A DNA stretch of 64,000 bases from Corallibacter vietnamensis (GCF_039537875.1 NZ_BAABBI010000001.1:1426001-1490000), one strand, 5' to 3'. Counted from the first letter of the stretch, positions 34,455 through 42,757 are shown. The notes: generated by a model not told the origin, from the sequence alone. Made by a program: numbers and translations.

Positions 34455-34481
34455 TATCAAAAATAGTGACAAGTTTTGATA
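34455..34481. promoter_or_regulatory. Dyad in the divergent promoter region, left
   Basis: TATCAAAA (34455-34462) and TTTTGATA (34474-34481), a perfect 8-bp inverted repeat across 11 bases. The minus-strand -7 box TATTTTTG (34458-34465) of the S23-like gene lies within it. Confidence 0.55.
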
Positions 34482-34482
34482 T

Positions 34483-34529
34483 TTTGCTTTAATAATTAAG
34501 GTAAATATGTATATTTGGTTTAATTATTA
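34483..34529 (+). promoter_or_regulatory. Promoter of the Lrp gene with flanking dyad
   Basis: TTTG at 34483-34486, 23 bases, TATATTTG at 34510-34517. The -7 box sits between TAATAATTAA (34490-34499) and TTAATTATTA (34520-34529), a perfect 10-bp inverted repeat with centres 30 bp apart. This is suited to autoregulation by the Lrp protein. Confidence 0.6.
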
Positions 34530-34553
34530 ATTAATTTTTTGTTTTTACTTTAA

Positions 34554-34997
34554 ATGAGTATAGATTCTTTAAATTGGAAAATTTTAAAGCTTTTACAAAG
34601 CCATGCGCGTTTGTCTAATGCCGAAATAGGAAGGCGTGTGGGCATTAGTTCTCCAGCTGTGTCAGAGCGTATTAAAAAAATGGAAGATCTTGGTGTTATT
34701 CAGGATTATCACACTTCGGTATCACCTTTTGAGGCGGGTTACCAATTAAAAGCTTTAATTACATTGCGAGCGTTTATGGGAAAACTAAAGCCTTTTTTAG
34801 AAAAGGTAAAAACGTATGATGAAGTAGTAAATTGTTATAGGATTACAGGTAATGAAAATATAGTGATGGAAGTGGTGCTAAAAAATCAAAAGCATTTAGA
34901 AGCATTTATAGATCAGCTTATAGTTTATGGGGAAACCAAAACCCAGATAGTATTATCTCGTGTTGTAAAAAACAATCCGATAAAGCCATTAAAATAA
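34554..34997 (+). CDS. Lrp/AsnC family transcription regulator
   Basis: A 147-residue regulator. The N-terminal winged HTH reads LSNAEIGRRVGISSPAVSERIKKMEDLGVI (residues ~20-50, quoted in part only as NAEIGRRVGISSPAVSERI). The C-terminal RAM domain for amino acid binding has VNCYRITGNENIVMEVVL. Length is typical. Such regulators usually bind their own promoter; dyads are present there. Its 3' end overlaps the convergent 34989 gene by nine bases. Confidence 0.93.
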   Translation: MSIDSLNWKILKLLQSHARLSNAEIGRRVGISSPAVSERIKKMEDLGVIQDYHTSVSPFEAGYQLKALITLRAFMGKLKPFLEKVKTYDEVVNCYRITGNENIVMEVVLKNQKHLEAFIDQLIVYGETKTQIVLSRVVKNNPIKPLK

Positions 34998-35501
34998 ATC
35001 ATCATCGCTGTCGTCAAAATCAAAAGGTAAGTCGTCGTCGTCAAGATCATCATCATCAAAGTCAATATTAGGTGGATTAAAAAGGCCCCAATTATCGGAC
35101 ACATAGTTCCAAGGATCAAAGGTGTCAATCCATTCTAAAAAAAGAACTCTAAAGGTTTCAATCTCGGTACGTAATACATCTAGATACTCTGTTTCTTTAA
35201 ACCCGAAATCTTGAAGTGTTCTAGCATCAGCAAGTAGTTCTTTAGCAGCTTTTCTGATGAGTGTAGCGCTTTCCATTTGTTGGTCATACAGTGCGTCATC
35301 ATGAGATGCTTCGGCAATTTTTGCCGGTATAAGAATTGAGTTGTCAACGAGATAGTTTATACTATCGTCAATCATTTTTCCTTCTTCTTCTGTGCTATAG
35401 TTCATAATAGATTCTATGGTTATTTCAACAACAGAGTCAACAAGTGTTCTTATTTCGTCAGCCTTTTTGTATATAGGTAAATGCTCCCAAGGTTTGCTCA
35501 T
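34989..35501 (-). CDS. S23-like four-helix bundle protein B with acidic tail
   Basis: A 170-residue helical protein related to that at 34042 (LPIYKKADEIRTLVDSVV, then ILIPAKIAEAS). It carries an extra C-terminal tail of about 30 residues that is almost entirely Asp, Asn and Phe/Leu (DFDDDDLDDDDLPFDF). The tail is strongly acidic and probably disordered, possibly for binding a basic partner or metal. The function is unknown. It lies 11 bases after ypdA in the same direction, so it may end the MFS-ypdA operon. Confidence 0.6.
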   Translation of the reverse strand: MSKPWEHLPIYKKADEIRTLVDSVVEITIESIMNYSTEEEGKMIDDSINYLVDNSILIPAKIAEASHDDALYDQQMESATLIRKAAKELLADARTLQDFGFKETEYLDVLRTEIETFRVLFLEWIDTFDPWNYVSDNWGLFNPPNIDFDDDDLDDDDLPFDFDDSDDDLF

Positions 35502-35512
35502 AATAATTGTGT

Positions 35513-36481
35513 TTAAAGTTGGCTTTCTAAATGCTTGGTAATTTGTTTTGCGTGAATTCTAGAGTTTTCAATAAACCATTTGTGGGTTTCCATGCCACCA
35601 CAAATTACACCAGCAAGATATAGGCCTTTAATGTTTGTTTCCATAGTCTCCGGATTATGAGTTGGTATTTGTTTACCATCATTAGAAGTTGTGATTCCGA
35701 TGTTTTCTAAAAACTGAAAGTTGGGTTGGTATCCTGTTAAAGCAACAACATAATCGTTTTTTAATGTTTTTAATCCGTTAGGTGTTTTTATTGTTACATT
35801 GTCAGTTTTTATATCCGTAATTTCAGAATTATAATATGCTGTTATACTTCCTTCTTCAATGCGATTTATAATATCTGGTTTAACCCAATATTTAACACGC
35901 TCACCTATGCTGTTTCCACGAATTACCATAGTAACATGACCGCCTTTTCTCCAAATTTCTAGTGCGGCATCAACAGATGAATTACTAGCGCCAACTACTA
36001 TTACATGCTGCATACTAAACGGATGCGCTTCTTTGTAATAATGGCTAACTTTAGGTAGGTTTTCTCCAGGAACTTTCATCAGGTTTGGGATATCATAAAA
36101 CCCAGTTGCTATGATAACTTTTTTTGTATGATAAGTTTTTTTTGATGAGGTTACTGTAAATGTATTGTTGTCTTTATTTATGCTGGTTACCGTTTCGTAC
36201 AAGTTAATGTTTAAATTGTTTGATACAGCAACACGGCGGTAATATTCTAAAGCTTCATCGCGGTTTGGTTTTGGATTGTTGCTAATGAAAGGAATTTGAT
36301 CTATTTCAAGTCGCTCTGATGTTGAAAAAAACGTCATGTTTAATGGGTAATTAAACAGCGAGTTGGTTAAGGCGCCTTTTTCAAGCACAATATAATTCCA
36401 GTTTCTTTTTTTACATTCTAGTGCACACGCAATACCAATAGGACCGGCTCCAACTATAACGATGTCTGTTTGATTGTTCAT
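35513..36481 (-). CDS. ypdA: YpdA-type NADPH-dependent disulfide reductase
   Basis: A 322-residue flavoprotein of the YpdA/Bdr type (putative bacillithiol-disulfide reductase). FAD motif IVIVGAGPIGIACALEC at the N-terminus, LYETVTSI, ATGFYDIPN, NADPH motif VIVVGASNSSVDAALE near residue 160, and the C-terminal GLYLAGVICGG. It lacks a thioredoxin-reductase CxxC, as expected. It lies two bases after the MFS gene and shares its transcript. Bacillithiol occurs in some Bacteroidota, but no biosynthetic genes are visible here. Confidence 0.88.
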   Translation of the reverse strand: MNNQTDIVIVGAGPIGIACALECKKRNWNYIVLEKGALTNSLFNYPLNMTFFSTSERLEIDQIPFISNNPKPNRDEALEYYRRVAVSNNLNINLYETVTSINKDNNTFTVTSSKKTYHTKKVIIATGFYDIPNLMKVPGENLPKVSHYYKEAHPFSMQHVIVVGASNSSVDAALEIWRKGGHVTMVIRGNSIGERVKYWVKPDIINRIEEGSITAYYNSEITDIKTDNVTIKTPNGLKTLKNDYVVALTGYQPNFQFLENIGITTSNDGKQIPTHNPETMETNIKGLYLAGVICGGMETHKWFIENSRIHAKQITKHLESQL

Positions 36482-36483
36482 GT

Positions 36484-37722
36484 TTAAACTATAGGGTTTC
36501 TTGTTTGAGATAATTGTTTTCTTTTTTCAGTTTTAAGAGCGTGTTTTAAAATCATTAATAAAAATACACATATCAAGGCAAGTAATGTAATTACTATCCA
36601 AGTATTATCAAACCCAATAGTGCCACTCATTTGTAACCCAGCATTGTGTCCGAAAATATGAGAAAGAGAAAAGGCAATACTATATAAAGCCATGTACTCG
36701 CCTTGTGAGCCTCGTTTTGCTCTTTCTAATGCAAATGCATTTGAAAAAGGAAATGTTATCATTTCTCCAACAGTCATAAGCATCATACCAATAATTAAAA
36801 CACCAGACCAAGAAAATATATTTAAAATTATAAAACTTAAGCCTGTTAATATAGCACCAAAAGTCATTAATCCTGTTTTGGTGTATTTTGAATTTTCTAA
36901 CCACTTAATAAGTGGCATTTCTAGTATAAAAATAACAAATCCGTTGAGTCCTAATAAAACGCCTATTTCAAATTCTGTAAGAAAATGACGTTCTTTATAA
37001 TAAATAGGCATGGTAGAAAAGTATTGTAAGAAAACAACACCAAACAATACCATGGCTATAGCAAATATTATAAAAGGAACATCTGTATAAGCAGATTTAG
37101 GATTAAGATTCTTGTAGCTATCTAATACTTTTACTTTTTTAGGGTTTAGTACGTTTGTTAGTAAAACTCCAGCAGCAATACACGTAATACCATCAACCCA
37201 AAAGAGGCCGTCATAACTCATAGATGTTATGATGAGTCCGCCAATAGCAGGTCCAGCTGAAAAGCCAAGATTAATAGCAAGCCTAATAAGCGTAAGAGAA
37301 CGCGTTTTATTTTCAGCTTTGCTATAAGTGTTTAAGGCAACAAACATTGCAGGACGAAACATGTCTGCAACAGTCATAACAATGAAAATCCCTAAACAGA
37401 TAAGTTGAAATGTTTTTAGGTATTGTAATCCTATAAATAAAAATCCAGTAGCTATAAGGCTAAACACCATTACTTTGTAAAACCCTATTTTGTCTGTAAG
37501 TTTTCCTCCAAGCCAAGAACCTAGTACAGAACCAACACCAAAAGCAGACATAACCCAGCCAACATCACTCATGCTAAAATTAAGATCAGTAATTAGATAA
37601 AGTGATAAAAAAGGAATTACCATTGTTCCAGCTCTATTTATCAATGTGATTAAAGCCAGCCACCAAACTTCTTGAGAAAGTCCGGAGAATGTGTTCAGGT
37701 AGTTTTTAAGTAATGATTTCAT
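36484..37722 (-). CDS. MFS transporter (efflux type)
   Basis: A 412-residue, 12-helix major facilitator protein. The conserved motif A is seen as GSWLGGKLTDKIGFYKV near residues 68-84, and RLAINLGFSAGPAIGG as the motif C-like segment near 147. It resembles multidrug/unknown-substrate MFS pumps. It is the first gene of an operon with ypdA (two bases apart). A terminator hairpin lies only about 27 bases upstream of its ATG, with no room for a promoter between, so expression depends on readthrough. Confidence 0.88.
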   Translation of the reverse strand: MKSLLKNYLNTFSGLSQEVWWLALITLINRAGTMVIPFLSLYLITDLNFSMSDVGWVMSAFGVGSVLGSWLGGKLTDKIGFYKVMVFSLIATGFLFIGLQYLKTFQLICLGIFIVMTVADMFRPAMFVALNTYSKAENKTRSLTLIRLAINLGFSAGPAIGGLIITSMSYDGLFWVDGITCIAAGVLLTNVLNPKKVKVLDSYKNLNPKSAYTDVPFIIFAIAMVLFGVVFLQYFSTMPIYYKERHFLTEFEIGVLLGLNGFVIFILEMPLIKWLENSKYTKTGLMTFGAILTGLSFIILNIFSWSGVLIIGMMLMTVGEMITFPFSNAFALERAKRGSQGEYMALYSIAFSLSHIFGHNAGLQMSGTIGFDNTWIVITLLALICVFLLMILKHALKTEKRKQLSQTRNPIV

Positions 37723-37740
37723 GATTTTTTGATTGATAGA

Positions 37741-37776
37741 CTAAAAATAAAAAGCCCGACGATATCGTCGGGCTTT
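37741..37776 (-). terminator. Perfect hairpin terminator in the leader of the MFS gene
   Basis: A 13-bp self-complementary sequence (37751-37776, AAAGCCCGACGAT/ATCGTCGGGCTTT). On the minus strand it is followed by TTTTTATTTTT, a terminator tract; on the plus strand there are only three T's. It therefore points at the MFS start codon and should stop transcription before it. Confidence 0.8.
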
Positions 37777-37803
37777 AGTATATTGATAAAAATTATATTA
37801 ACA

Positions 37804-37884
37804 TCAGTTTAATACATAATACGCCCAACTCTTTGTCTTGCAAGAGGTATATTGCTTTTTCAAAATTGAGACTGTATGACGCAT
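37804..37884 (-). CDS. Possible 26-residue leader peptide of the MFS-ypdA operon
   Basis: A short ORF MRHTVSILKKQYTSCKTKS followed by WAYYVLN and TGA, 28 bases before the terminator hairpin. A -7 box TAGTTTTG (37905-37912, minus) lies 20 bases upstream of its ATG. Bases 37823-37829, inside its Ser-Trp-Ala codons, can pair with the 5' arm of the terminator. This is the layout of ribosome-controlled attenuation, but is inferred from sequence only. Confidence 0.45.
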   Translation of the reverse strand: MRHTVSILKKQYTSCKTKSWAYYVLN

Positions 37885-37932
37885 GGTATTTTTATTTGAT
37901 AAATCAAAACTACACAAAAAACTTTAATGTTG

Positions 37933-37940
37933 TATTTTTG
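37933..37940 (+). promoter_or_regulatory. -7 box of the DUF1684 gene
   Basis: TATTTTTG, a match to TAnnTTTG, 18 bases before the ATG at 37959. It lies inside the longer frame that starts at 37833 and so rules that start out. Confidence 0.55.
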
Positions 37941-37958
37941 AAAAGCAAAAAAAGTAAC

Positions 37959-38558
37959 ATGAAACACATATTAAGTTTTTTTATACTGATTTTAGTTTTG
38001 GGATGTTCAGATGGTAAACATCCTATTTTAGGTGCTACTGAATGGCAAAAAAAAATGAATAGTGATTTTAAAGATGCTTCAAAATCACCGTTAAAAGAGA
38101 AAGATAGAAAATCTTTTAAGAGCTTGGATTTTTTTGAAGTAGATTCAACCTATGTTGTGTTGGCTGATTTGGAACGTACACCAAATACAGAGCCATTTAA
38201 AATGAAAACAACGACAGATAGAATGCCGCTGTTTAAGCAATACGGTATTGTTACTTTTGATTTAAAAGGGCAGACTTTTCAGCTTAATATTTACCAAGAT
38301 TTAGAATTGATGCACGAAAAGGGTTATGAAGACTATTTGTTTTTACCTTTTTTAGATGATACTAACGGAGATAGTACTTATGGAGGCGGACGCTATGTAG
38401 AATGCAGGATGCCAGAAGATGATAAGTTAGCCATAAACTTTAATGAAGCTTATAACCCGTATTGTGTATATAATGAAAAGTATTCTTGTCCTATTGTACC
38501 CAGAGCAAATTATATAGCAACAAAAGTAGAAGCAGGTATTAAGAATTTTAAAAAATAG
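37959..38558 (+). CDS. DUF1684 lipoprotein
   Basis: A 199-residue lipoprotein with lipobox VLGC near residue 16. The DUF1684 body has YGIVTFDLKGQTFQLNIYQD, LFLPFLDDTNGDSTYGGGRY, and the C-terminal LAINFNEAYNPYCVYNEKYSCP, all typical of this Bacteroidota/actinobacterial family. Function unknown. It is transcribed divergently from the MFS operon. A small hairpin may follow it (AGCGCCTAAC region), not strong enough to list. Confidence 0.88.
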   Translation: MKHILSFFILILVLGCSDGKHPILGATEWQKKMNSDFKDASKSPLKEKDRKSFKSLDFFEVDSTYVVLADLERTPNTEPFKMKTTTDRMPLFKQYGIVTFDLKGQTFQLNIYQDLELMHEKGYEDYLFLPFLDDTNGDSTYGGGRYVECRMPEDDKLAINFNEAYNPYCVYNEKYSCPIVPRANYIATKVEAGIKNFKK

Positions 38559-38612
38559 AAAAGCGCCTAACAAGAGTATTAGACGCTAAACCAACTATCT
38601 AAATTAAAAAAC

Positions 38613-40070
38613 TTAATTCTTAATAACACGCTTTGAAAGACTGCCAGCGTTTGTAATAATTTGTAATAAATACACACCTTGCTGTAACGATGTAATGTTT
38701 ATTCTATTTATATTTTGATTTATAGAAAGCACGACTTTTCCTTGAATATCTACTAATTGAGCAGATTTTATTTCTGCGTTATTTGGTGTTGCAATGTTTA
38801 TAAAATCAGAAGACGGGATTGGATAAATTTTAGTTTCTGTCAATATGTTTGAAGCAATGCCTAACGTACCACTTACTTCAAAGTATTGCTTATCGTAAAG
38901 TGACCAAGTGCCATTTGCATTTTGTACTCTTATATACAGATAATGATCACCTTGAGCTAAACTACCAGATGTAGCCACAATAACATTTTCGTCAATACTA
39001 TCACCAGATGTTGTGATTGGGTTTCCGTTGCTTTCTCCTGGGTCTACGTCAATAAAATATTCAGCAGCTACAATAGATGCGTTATTGAAAAACGTAGGTG
39101 TTCTTACAGAAAATACCGTATGTGTGTAAACACTGTAGTTGCCAGCAGTGTTACCAACACGTATAAATAATCTGTGGCTTCCTGTAGGTAAACCTGTTGT
39201 AGGAATAGCAAGATTTTGGTCTACGGTTTCAGTATCAGTGATTGTTACTTGATTGCCTAAACCTATACCAGGATCAGCGTCAAAATAATATTCTATACTG
39301 TTAATATCTGCTATATTAATCTCTGCTAGTGGTACAACAGAAAATACTATATGGTCATATAAAGACCATACATCGTTTGCATTTTTTACTCTTACAAAGG
39401 CTCTATGGCTACCTTGCGGTAATGTGTTTGTAAGAAATGCTAAATTCTCATCCAGGGTTTCGCCTGTAGGTATTGTAATTGCTGTTGCATTTCCAGTTCC
39501 TGGGTCAGTACCAAAATAGTATTCAGCAGCTGTAATATCATAATTGTTAAATACAGCAGGACTATGATTAATACTAAAAGCTACATTATCATATGCGCCA
39601 TAAGTTCCATCATTATTTTTTGCTCTAATGAATAATTTATGACTACCAGAACTTAAAGCAGCTGTTGGAATATTGAACGATTGGTCAATAGTCTCCATAG
39701 CAGCTACAGATAATTGTGTGCCGTTGCCAATACCAGGATCTGTATCAACATAATATTCAAAACCATCAATATTTGCTGTATTAAACGTTGCATTAGCTGC
39801 TTTAACACTAAAGCTTTGCGAATAGTAATAGCTAGTGCTGCCATCATCTTTTACAGCGCGTACAAATAGCTTGTGGTTGCCAGCAGATAATCCTGTTGTA
39901 GGAATACTGAAGTTTTGATTAAGTACTTCAGCATATGGGTCAATATTTATACTTGTGCCATTGCCAATACCTGGATCGGTGTCAAAGTAATATTCTATTT
40001 CAGAAATATCACCTTGAGCAAACGATAGGTAAGCGGTAAGCAAAAAAGTTATGTGAATAAGTCGTTTCAT
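38613..40070 (-). CDS. T9SS-exported protein of five repeats
   Basis: A 485-residue protein: signal peptide (residues 1-19), then five units of about 75-80 residues. Each starts with a phrase like EYYFDTDPGIGNG and ends with GSHKLFIRAKNNDG(T/S)xxxYDxxxFSV. The units start near residues 23, 103, 180, 255 and 330. A type IX sorting domain follows (IYPIPSSDFINIATP to the end). The acidic DTDPG loops may bind calcium; the overall role is unknown, perhaps cell-surface adhesion. It is 21 bases downstream of the beta-helix gene. Confidence 0.85.
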   Translation of the reverse strand: MKRLIHITFLLTAYLSFAQGDISEIEYYFDTDPGIGNGTSINIDPYAEVLNQNFSIPTTGLSAGNHKLFVRAVKDDGSTSYYYSQSFSVKAANATFNTANIDGFEYYVDTDPGIGNGTQLSVAAMETIDQSFNIPTAALSSGSHKLFIRAKNNDGTYGAYDNVAFSINHSPAVFNNYDITAAEYYFGTDPGTGNATAITIPTGETLDENLAFLTNTLPQGSHRAFVRVKNANDVWSLYDHIVFSVVPLAEINIADINSIEYYFDADPGIGLGNQVTITDTETVDQNLAIPTTGLPTGSHRLFIRVGNTAGNYSVYTHTVFSVRTPTFFNNASIVAAEYFIDVDPGESNGNPITTSGDSIDENVIVATSGSLAQGDHYLYIRVQNANGTWSLYDKQYFEVSGTLGIASNILTETKIYPIPSSDFINIATPNNAEIKSAQLVDIQGKVVLSINQNINRINITSLQQGVYLLQIITNAGSLSKRVIKN

Positions 40071-40091
40071 AATCAGTTTATTTTTTGATTA

Positions 40092-41195
40092 TTAATTAGA
40101 CTTATTAGCATTTGCCTTTACGTTTACGTTGATGTTTTCACCAGCTTCAATTAAGTTGTTGCTGATAGTAAAGCTTGTTAAGTATGGTAATTCGGTTGGG
40201 TAACCACGCATATCAAAATCATAATCGCCATTGTAAATACCTATGTCGTTTCCGTCAGAACCAGCGTTAAGCCCAACTGAACTTGGAGAAAGCGTGAAAT
40301 CATCTTCAGGAGCCATATCAAAAGCCGATGATGCTACACTGGTAAAAAATGGATTTTGGTTGTCAAAATTACCTGTTCCAGGCATTGCAAGTGAAAGTGT
40401 TCCGCCAGTTGACATGTAGCTAATAGAGTTGTTAAGAGTTAGTGTTCTGCCTGTAGTTGGTGTAAATAAAGTGTTTATTCCGTTTGAGATAAATATATTA
40501 TTGAAAGCAGTAACATCACCAGTCATGTTTGGGAAAATATTTGTGTTTCCCCAAGTATGGTTAATTCTAACAACGTTATTGTTAAAAATGGTTGTGTCAT
40601 TAAAATAGCGTAAGGCATAGGATGCTGAAGTGCTACCATTTAATAGTGTAATATGGTTATTGGTAATTACGGTGTTTACACATTTTGTTGGGTCTGCATG
40701 TAGTGTAATACCGTAATTAATGATATTCCCTCTAATAATCCAGTTGTTGTTGGTAGTGGCATGACCAGCATTTGTAGAGCCTACAAAAATAGTTTGGTTA
40801 ACAAAGTTATCTTCAATAATGATATTATCAGATGTAGATGTGCTTGAGTTGTAAGTAATGTAAGTACTGATGTAAAACCCACTAATTTTAATGTTATCAG
40901 CATCAATTCTTACGCTGGATAATTCGGTTCTTCTACCATCGTTTAATTCTGGTGCATAACCTGAACCAAAAAGAGTAATTTCTTTGTTGATAGTAACAGC
41001 TCCATAACTTGTTAAAGACGGTTGTACGTAAATAATATCTCCGTTATTTGCGGCAGCAATCGCATCAGTAATGTTGTTAAACATATGAGCAGGAGATGTG
41101 TCAATAACAGGGTCGTTGTCAACAATAAAAATGTTTTGAGCTTGGGTGTAGCTTATAATAAATAAGGCTACAAGGCATAATAAATTTTTCATCAT
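40092..41195 (-). CDS. Exported right-handed beta-helix protein
   Basis: A 367-residue exported protein with a signal peptide (ending SYTQAQ). It is rich in short strands with Asn/Ile ladders (ISGFYISTYITYNSST, NIIIEDNFVNQTIFVG, NNNWIIRGNIINYG, NTVITNNHITLLNG), the signature of parallel beta-helix (pectate-lyase-like) folds. FNNITDAIAAANNGDIIYV at the start is a typical capping segment. No catalytic residues were found. It has no T9SS domain. It is probably co-transcribed with the repeat protein downstream. Confidence 0.75.
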   Translation of the reverse strand: MMKNLLCLVALFIISYTQAQNIFIVDNDPVIDTSPAHMFNNITDAIAAANNGDIIYVQPSLTSYGAVTINKEITLFGSGYAPELNDGRRTELSSVRIDADNIKISGFYISTYITYNSSTSTSDNIIIEDNFVNQTIFVGSTNAGHATTNNNWIIRGNIINYGITLHADPTKCVNTVITNNHITLLNGSTSASYALRYFNDTTIFNNNVVRINHTWGNTNIFPNMTGDVTAFNNIFISNGINTLFTPTTGRTLTLNNSISYMSTGGTLSLAMPGTGNFDNQNPFFTSVASSAFDMAPEDDFTLSPSSVGLNAGSDGNDIGIYNGDYDFDMRGYPTELPYLTSFTISNNLIEAGENINVNVKANANKSN

Positions 41196-41272
41196 AACTA
41201 GGTTTTATTGATTAATGGTTCAAAAATCCTAATTAATTGAATGCTAAAACATACGTAGAATGTCGTATATTT

Positions 41273-41638
41273 TTATTTAGTGAGGAACATGCCAAAAAAT
41301 ACTGCTAGGAAACCTAAAATGAAACTGCTAATAGTATAAATGGCAAAACTAGCAAAGTCTCCAGATTTTAAAAACACATGATTTTCATACGCAAAGGTTG
41401 AAAATGTGGTGAAGCCTCCACAAAATCCAGTAGCTAATAGAAGTGTGCTACCTTGAGAGAGAGTATTATTTTTTGCAGCAAGCCCTAAAATAATACCAAT
41501 AAGTAAACTACCTAAAATATTTGCGGCAAACGTGCCATAAGGAATTCCTGTTTCAGAGCTATTAAGGAATTTGCCTAAAACAAACCGTAATACACTGCCT
41601 AAACCACCACCAATAAATACGAGTATAATATTTTTCAT
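41273..41638 (-). CDS. crcB: Fluoride channel FluC/CrcB
   Basis: A 121-residue, four-helix dual-topology channel that removes fluoride. Motifs: GGGLGSVLRFVLGKFL at the N-terminus, YGTFAANILGSLLIG near residue 38, and the selectivity segment GFCGGFTTFSTFAYE near 72. Length is standard. Its ATG follows directly after the stop of the SRPBCC gene (TAAATG), so they are one transcript. No fluoride riboswitch was recognised upstream of the pair. Confidence 0.95.
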   Translation of the reverse strand: MKNIILVFIGGGLGSVLRFVLGKFLNSSETGIPYGTFAANILGSLLIGIILGLAAKNNTLSQGSTLLLATGFCGGFTTFSTFAYENHVFLKSGDFASFAIYTISSFILGFLAVFFGMFLTK

Positions 41639-42661
41639 TTATTCTTTTATGGCAATGTATATATCTGTAACCCAGTTTGCAGGATTAGGTTCATTTGTAG
41701 GTTCTGTTATATAGGTTTCTAGCATAGGGCCATTTTCAGAAAATTCAAAAGCATTTTTTGTAATGTAATTCATGGTTTTGTCCCATGCTTCTTTTAAATT
41801 AGAGTAATCACCTTTAAGAGTTGTTTTTACAGCTTTAAAAGGTTCTAATTGTCCTGTAAGAATATCACTTTCGGTAGTGATTACTTGCGCTGTAGTAGGA
41901 ACACAACAAGAGAACATAACTGCGTTATTGGTCTCATCCCATTTATGATAATATACAAAAGGAGCTCCAGCAATGCTTATATTGTTCTTTTTAGCGTAAG
42001 CAATAACTTCAGGTAGCATTTCCTGCATTTTATTTTCTAAATCGCTTATTTTACAAGATGTCGTATTGTATATGTAAAATCCACCACTATGTGTGGTAGT
42101 ACCTTTGGTTTTTATTGAGTATACTTTCATAGATTCGGTAACAATACTATCTAATTTTTCTAAACCTCTTTCAAAATCAGGGCCAATCATATTATCAAAT
42201 CCGCCAGAAACTAAAGCAAATGCTTTGAACATAAATGGGACATTGTCACTATTCATTTTCCAAGTAACATTAGTATTGCCGTCAGAAGTAGGAGAGAATT
42301 CCCAATGTATTTTTGATGGCTCATAATCTCCAAATTGTAACTCTTGATCTATGGATGTGTATGGAGTTGTGGCAATTGTTTTCATAGCGCCTTTTCCGTC
42401 TTTGTCTGTCCATGAATAGGCTCCGCCAATCCCTTTGGTTTTTTCGCTTAATGTAATTTTTGTTGTAGAATCTTTTTCAACCCAAGAAGACCAAGCTTCC
42501 CAGTTTTTAAAATCAATAACATTATTATAAATCACGGCATTAGGAGCATTGATAGTACGTTCTCTTTTTACCTCAAAACTGTTAGGTTGAACAGCAATGT
42601 ATACAGATAATCCAATAACTATGATTAACAATAAGAATAGAAGGTATTTAAAAACTTTCAT
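41639..42661 (-). CDS. SRPBCC plus GyrI-like effector-binding protein, membrane anchored
   Basis: A 340-residue protein. One N-terminal membrane helix (residues 5-24), an SRPBCC/polyketide-cyclase domain (about 30-175, with FKNWEAWSSWVEKD), and a C-terminal GyrI-like ligand-binding domain (about 185-340, with FVYYHKWDETNNAVMFSCCVP). Both domains are hydrophobic-pocket folds. There is no DNA-binding part, so it is a ligand binder in or outside the inner membrane. A -7 box TATCTTTG lies at 42687-42694 on the minus strand. It is followed directly by crcB. Confidence 0.82.
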   Translation of the reverse strand: MKVFKYLLFLLLIIVIGLSVYIAVQPNSFEVKRERTINAPNAVIYNNVIDFKNWEAWSSWVEKDSTTKITLSEKTKGIGGAYSWTDKDGKGAMKTIATTPYTSIDQELQFGDYEPSKIHWEFSPTSDGNTNVTWKMNSDNVPFMFKAFALVSGGFDNMIGPDFERGLEKLDSIVTESMKVYSIKTKGTTTHSGGFYIYNTTSCKISDLENKMQEMLPEVIAYAKKNNISIAGAPFVYYHKWDETNNAVMFSCCVPTTAQVITTESDILTGQLEPFKAVKTTLKGDYSNLKEAWDKTMNYITKNAFEFSENGPMLETYITEPTNEPNPANWVTDIYIAIKE

Positions 42662-42723
42662 TTTTTTTGGTTAAAGGTTGTATAATCAAAGATAATCAAT
42701 TTTAAACTATCTTTTATATATGT

Positions 42724-42731
42724 TACATTTG
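42724..42731 (+). promoter_or_regulatory. -7 box of the DPP III-like gene
   Basis: TACATTTG, a match to TAnnTTTG, 26 bases before the start codon at 42758. It lies about 30 bases from the divergent -7 box of the SRPBCC gene. Confidence 0.5.
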
Positions 42732-42757
42732 TATAACAATAATTAAAACTATTTATA

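Noticed and set aside
37833..37958. N-terminal extension of the DUF1684 lipoprotein
   Set aside because: It overlaps promoter elements, and the lipoprotein signal starts at 37959.
41273..42757. Fluoride riboswitch for crcB
   Set aside because: crcB is the second gene of its operon, and the leader of the first gene is too short and lacks a recognisable crcB motif.
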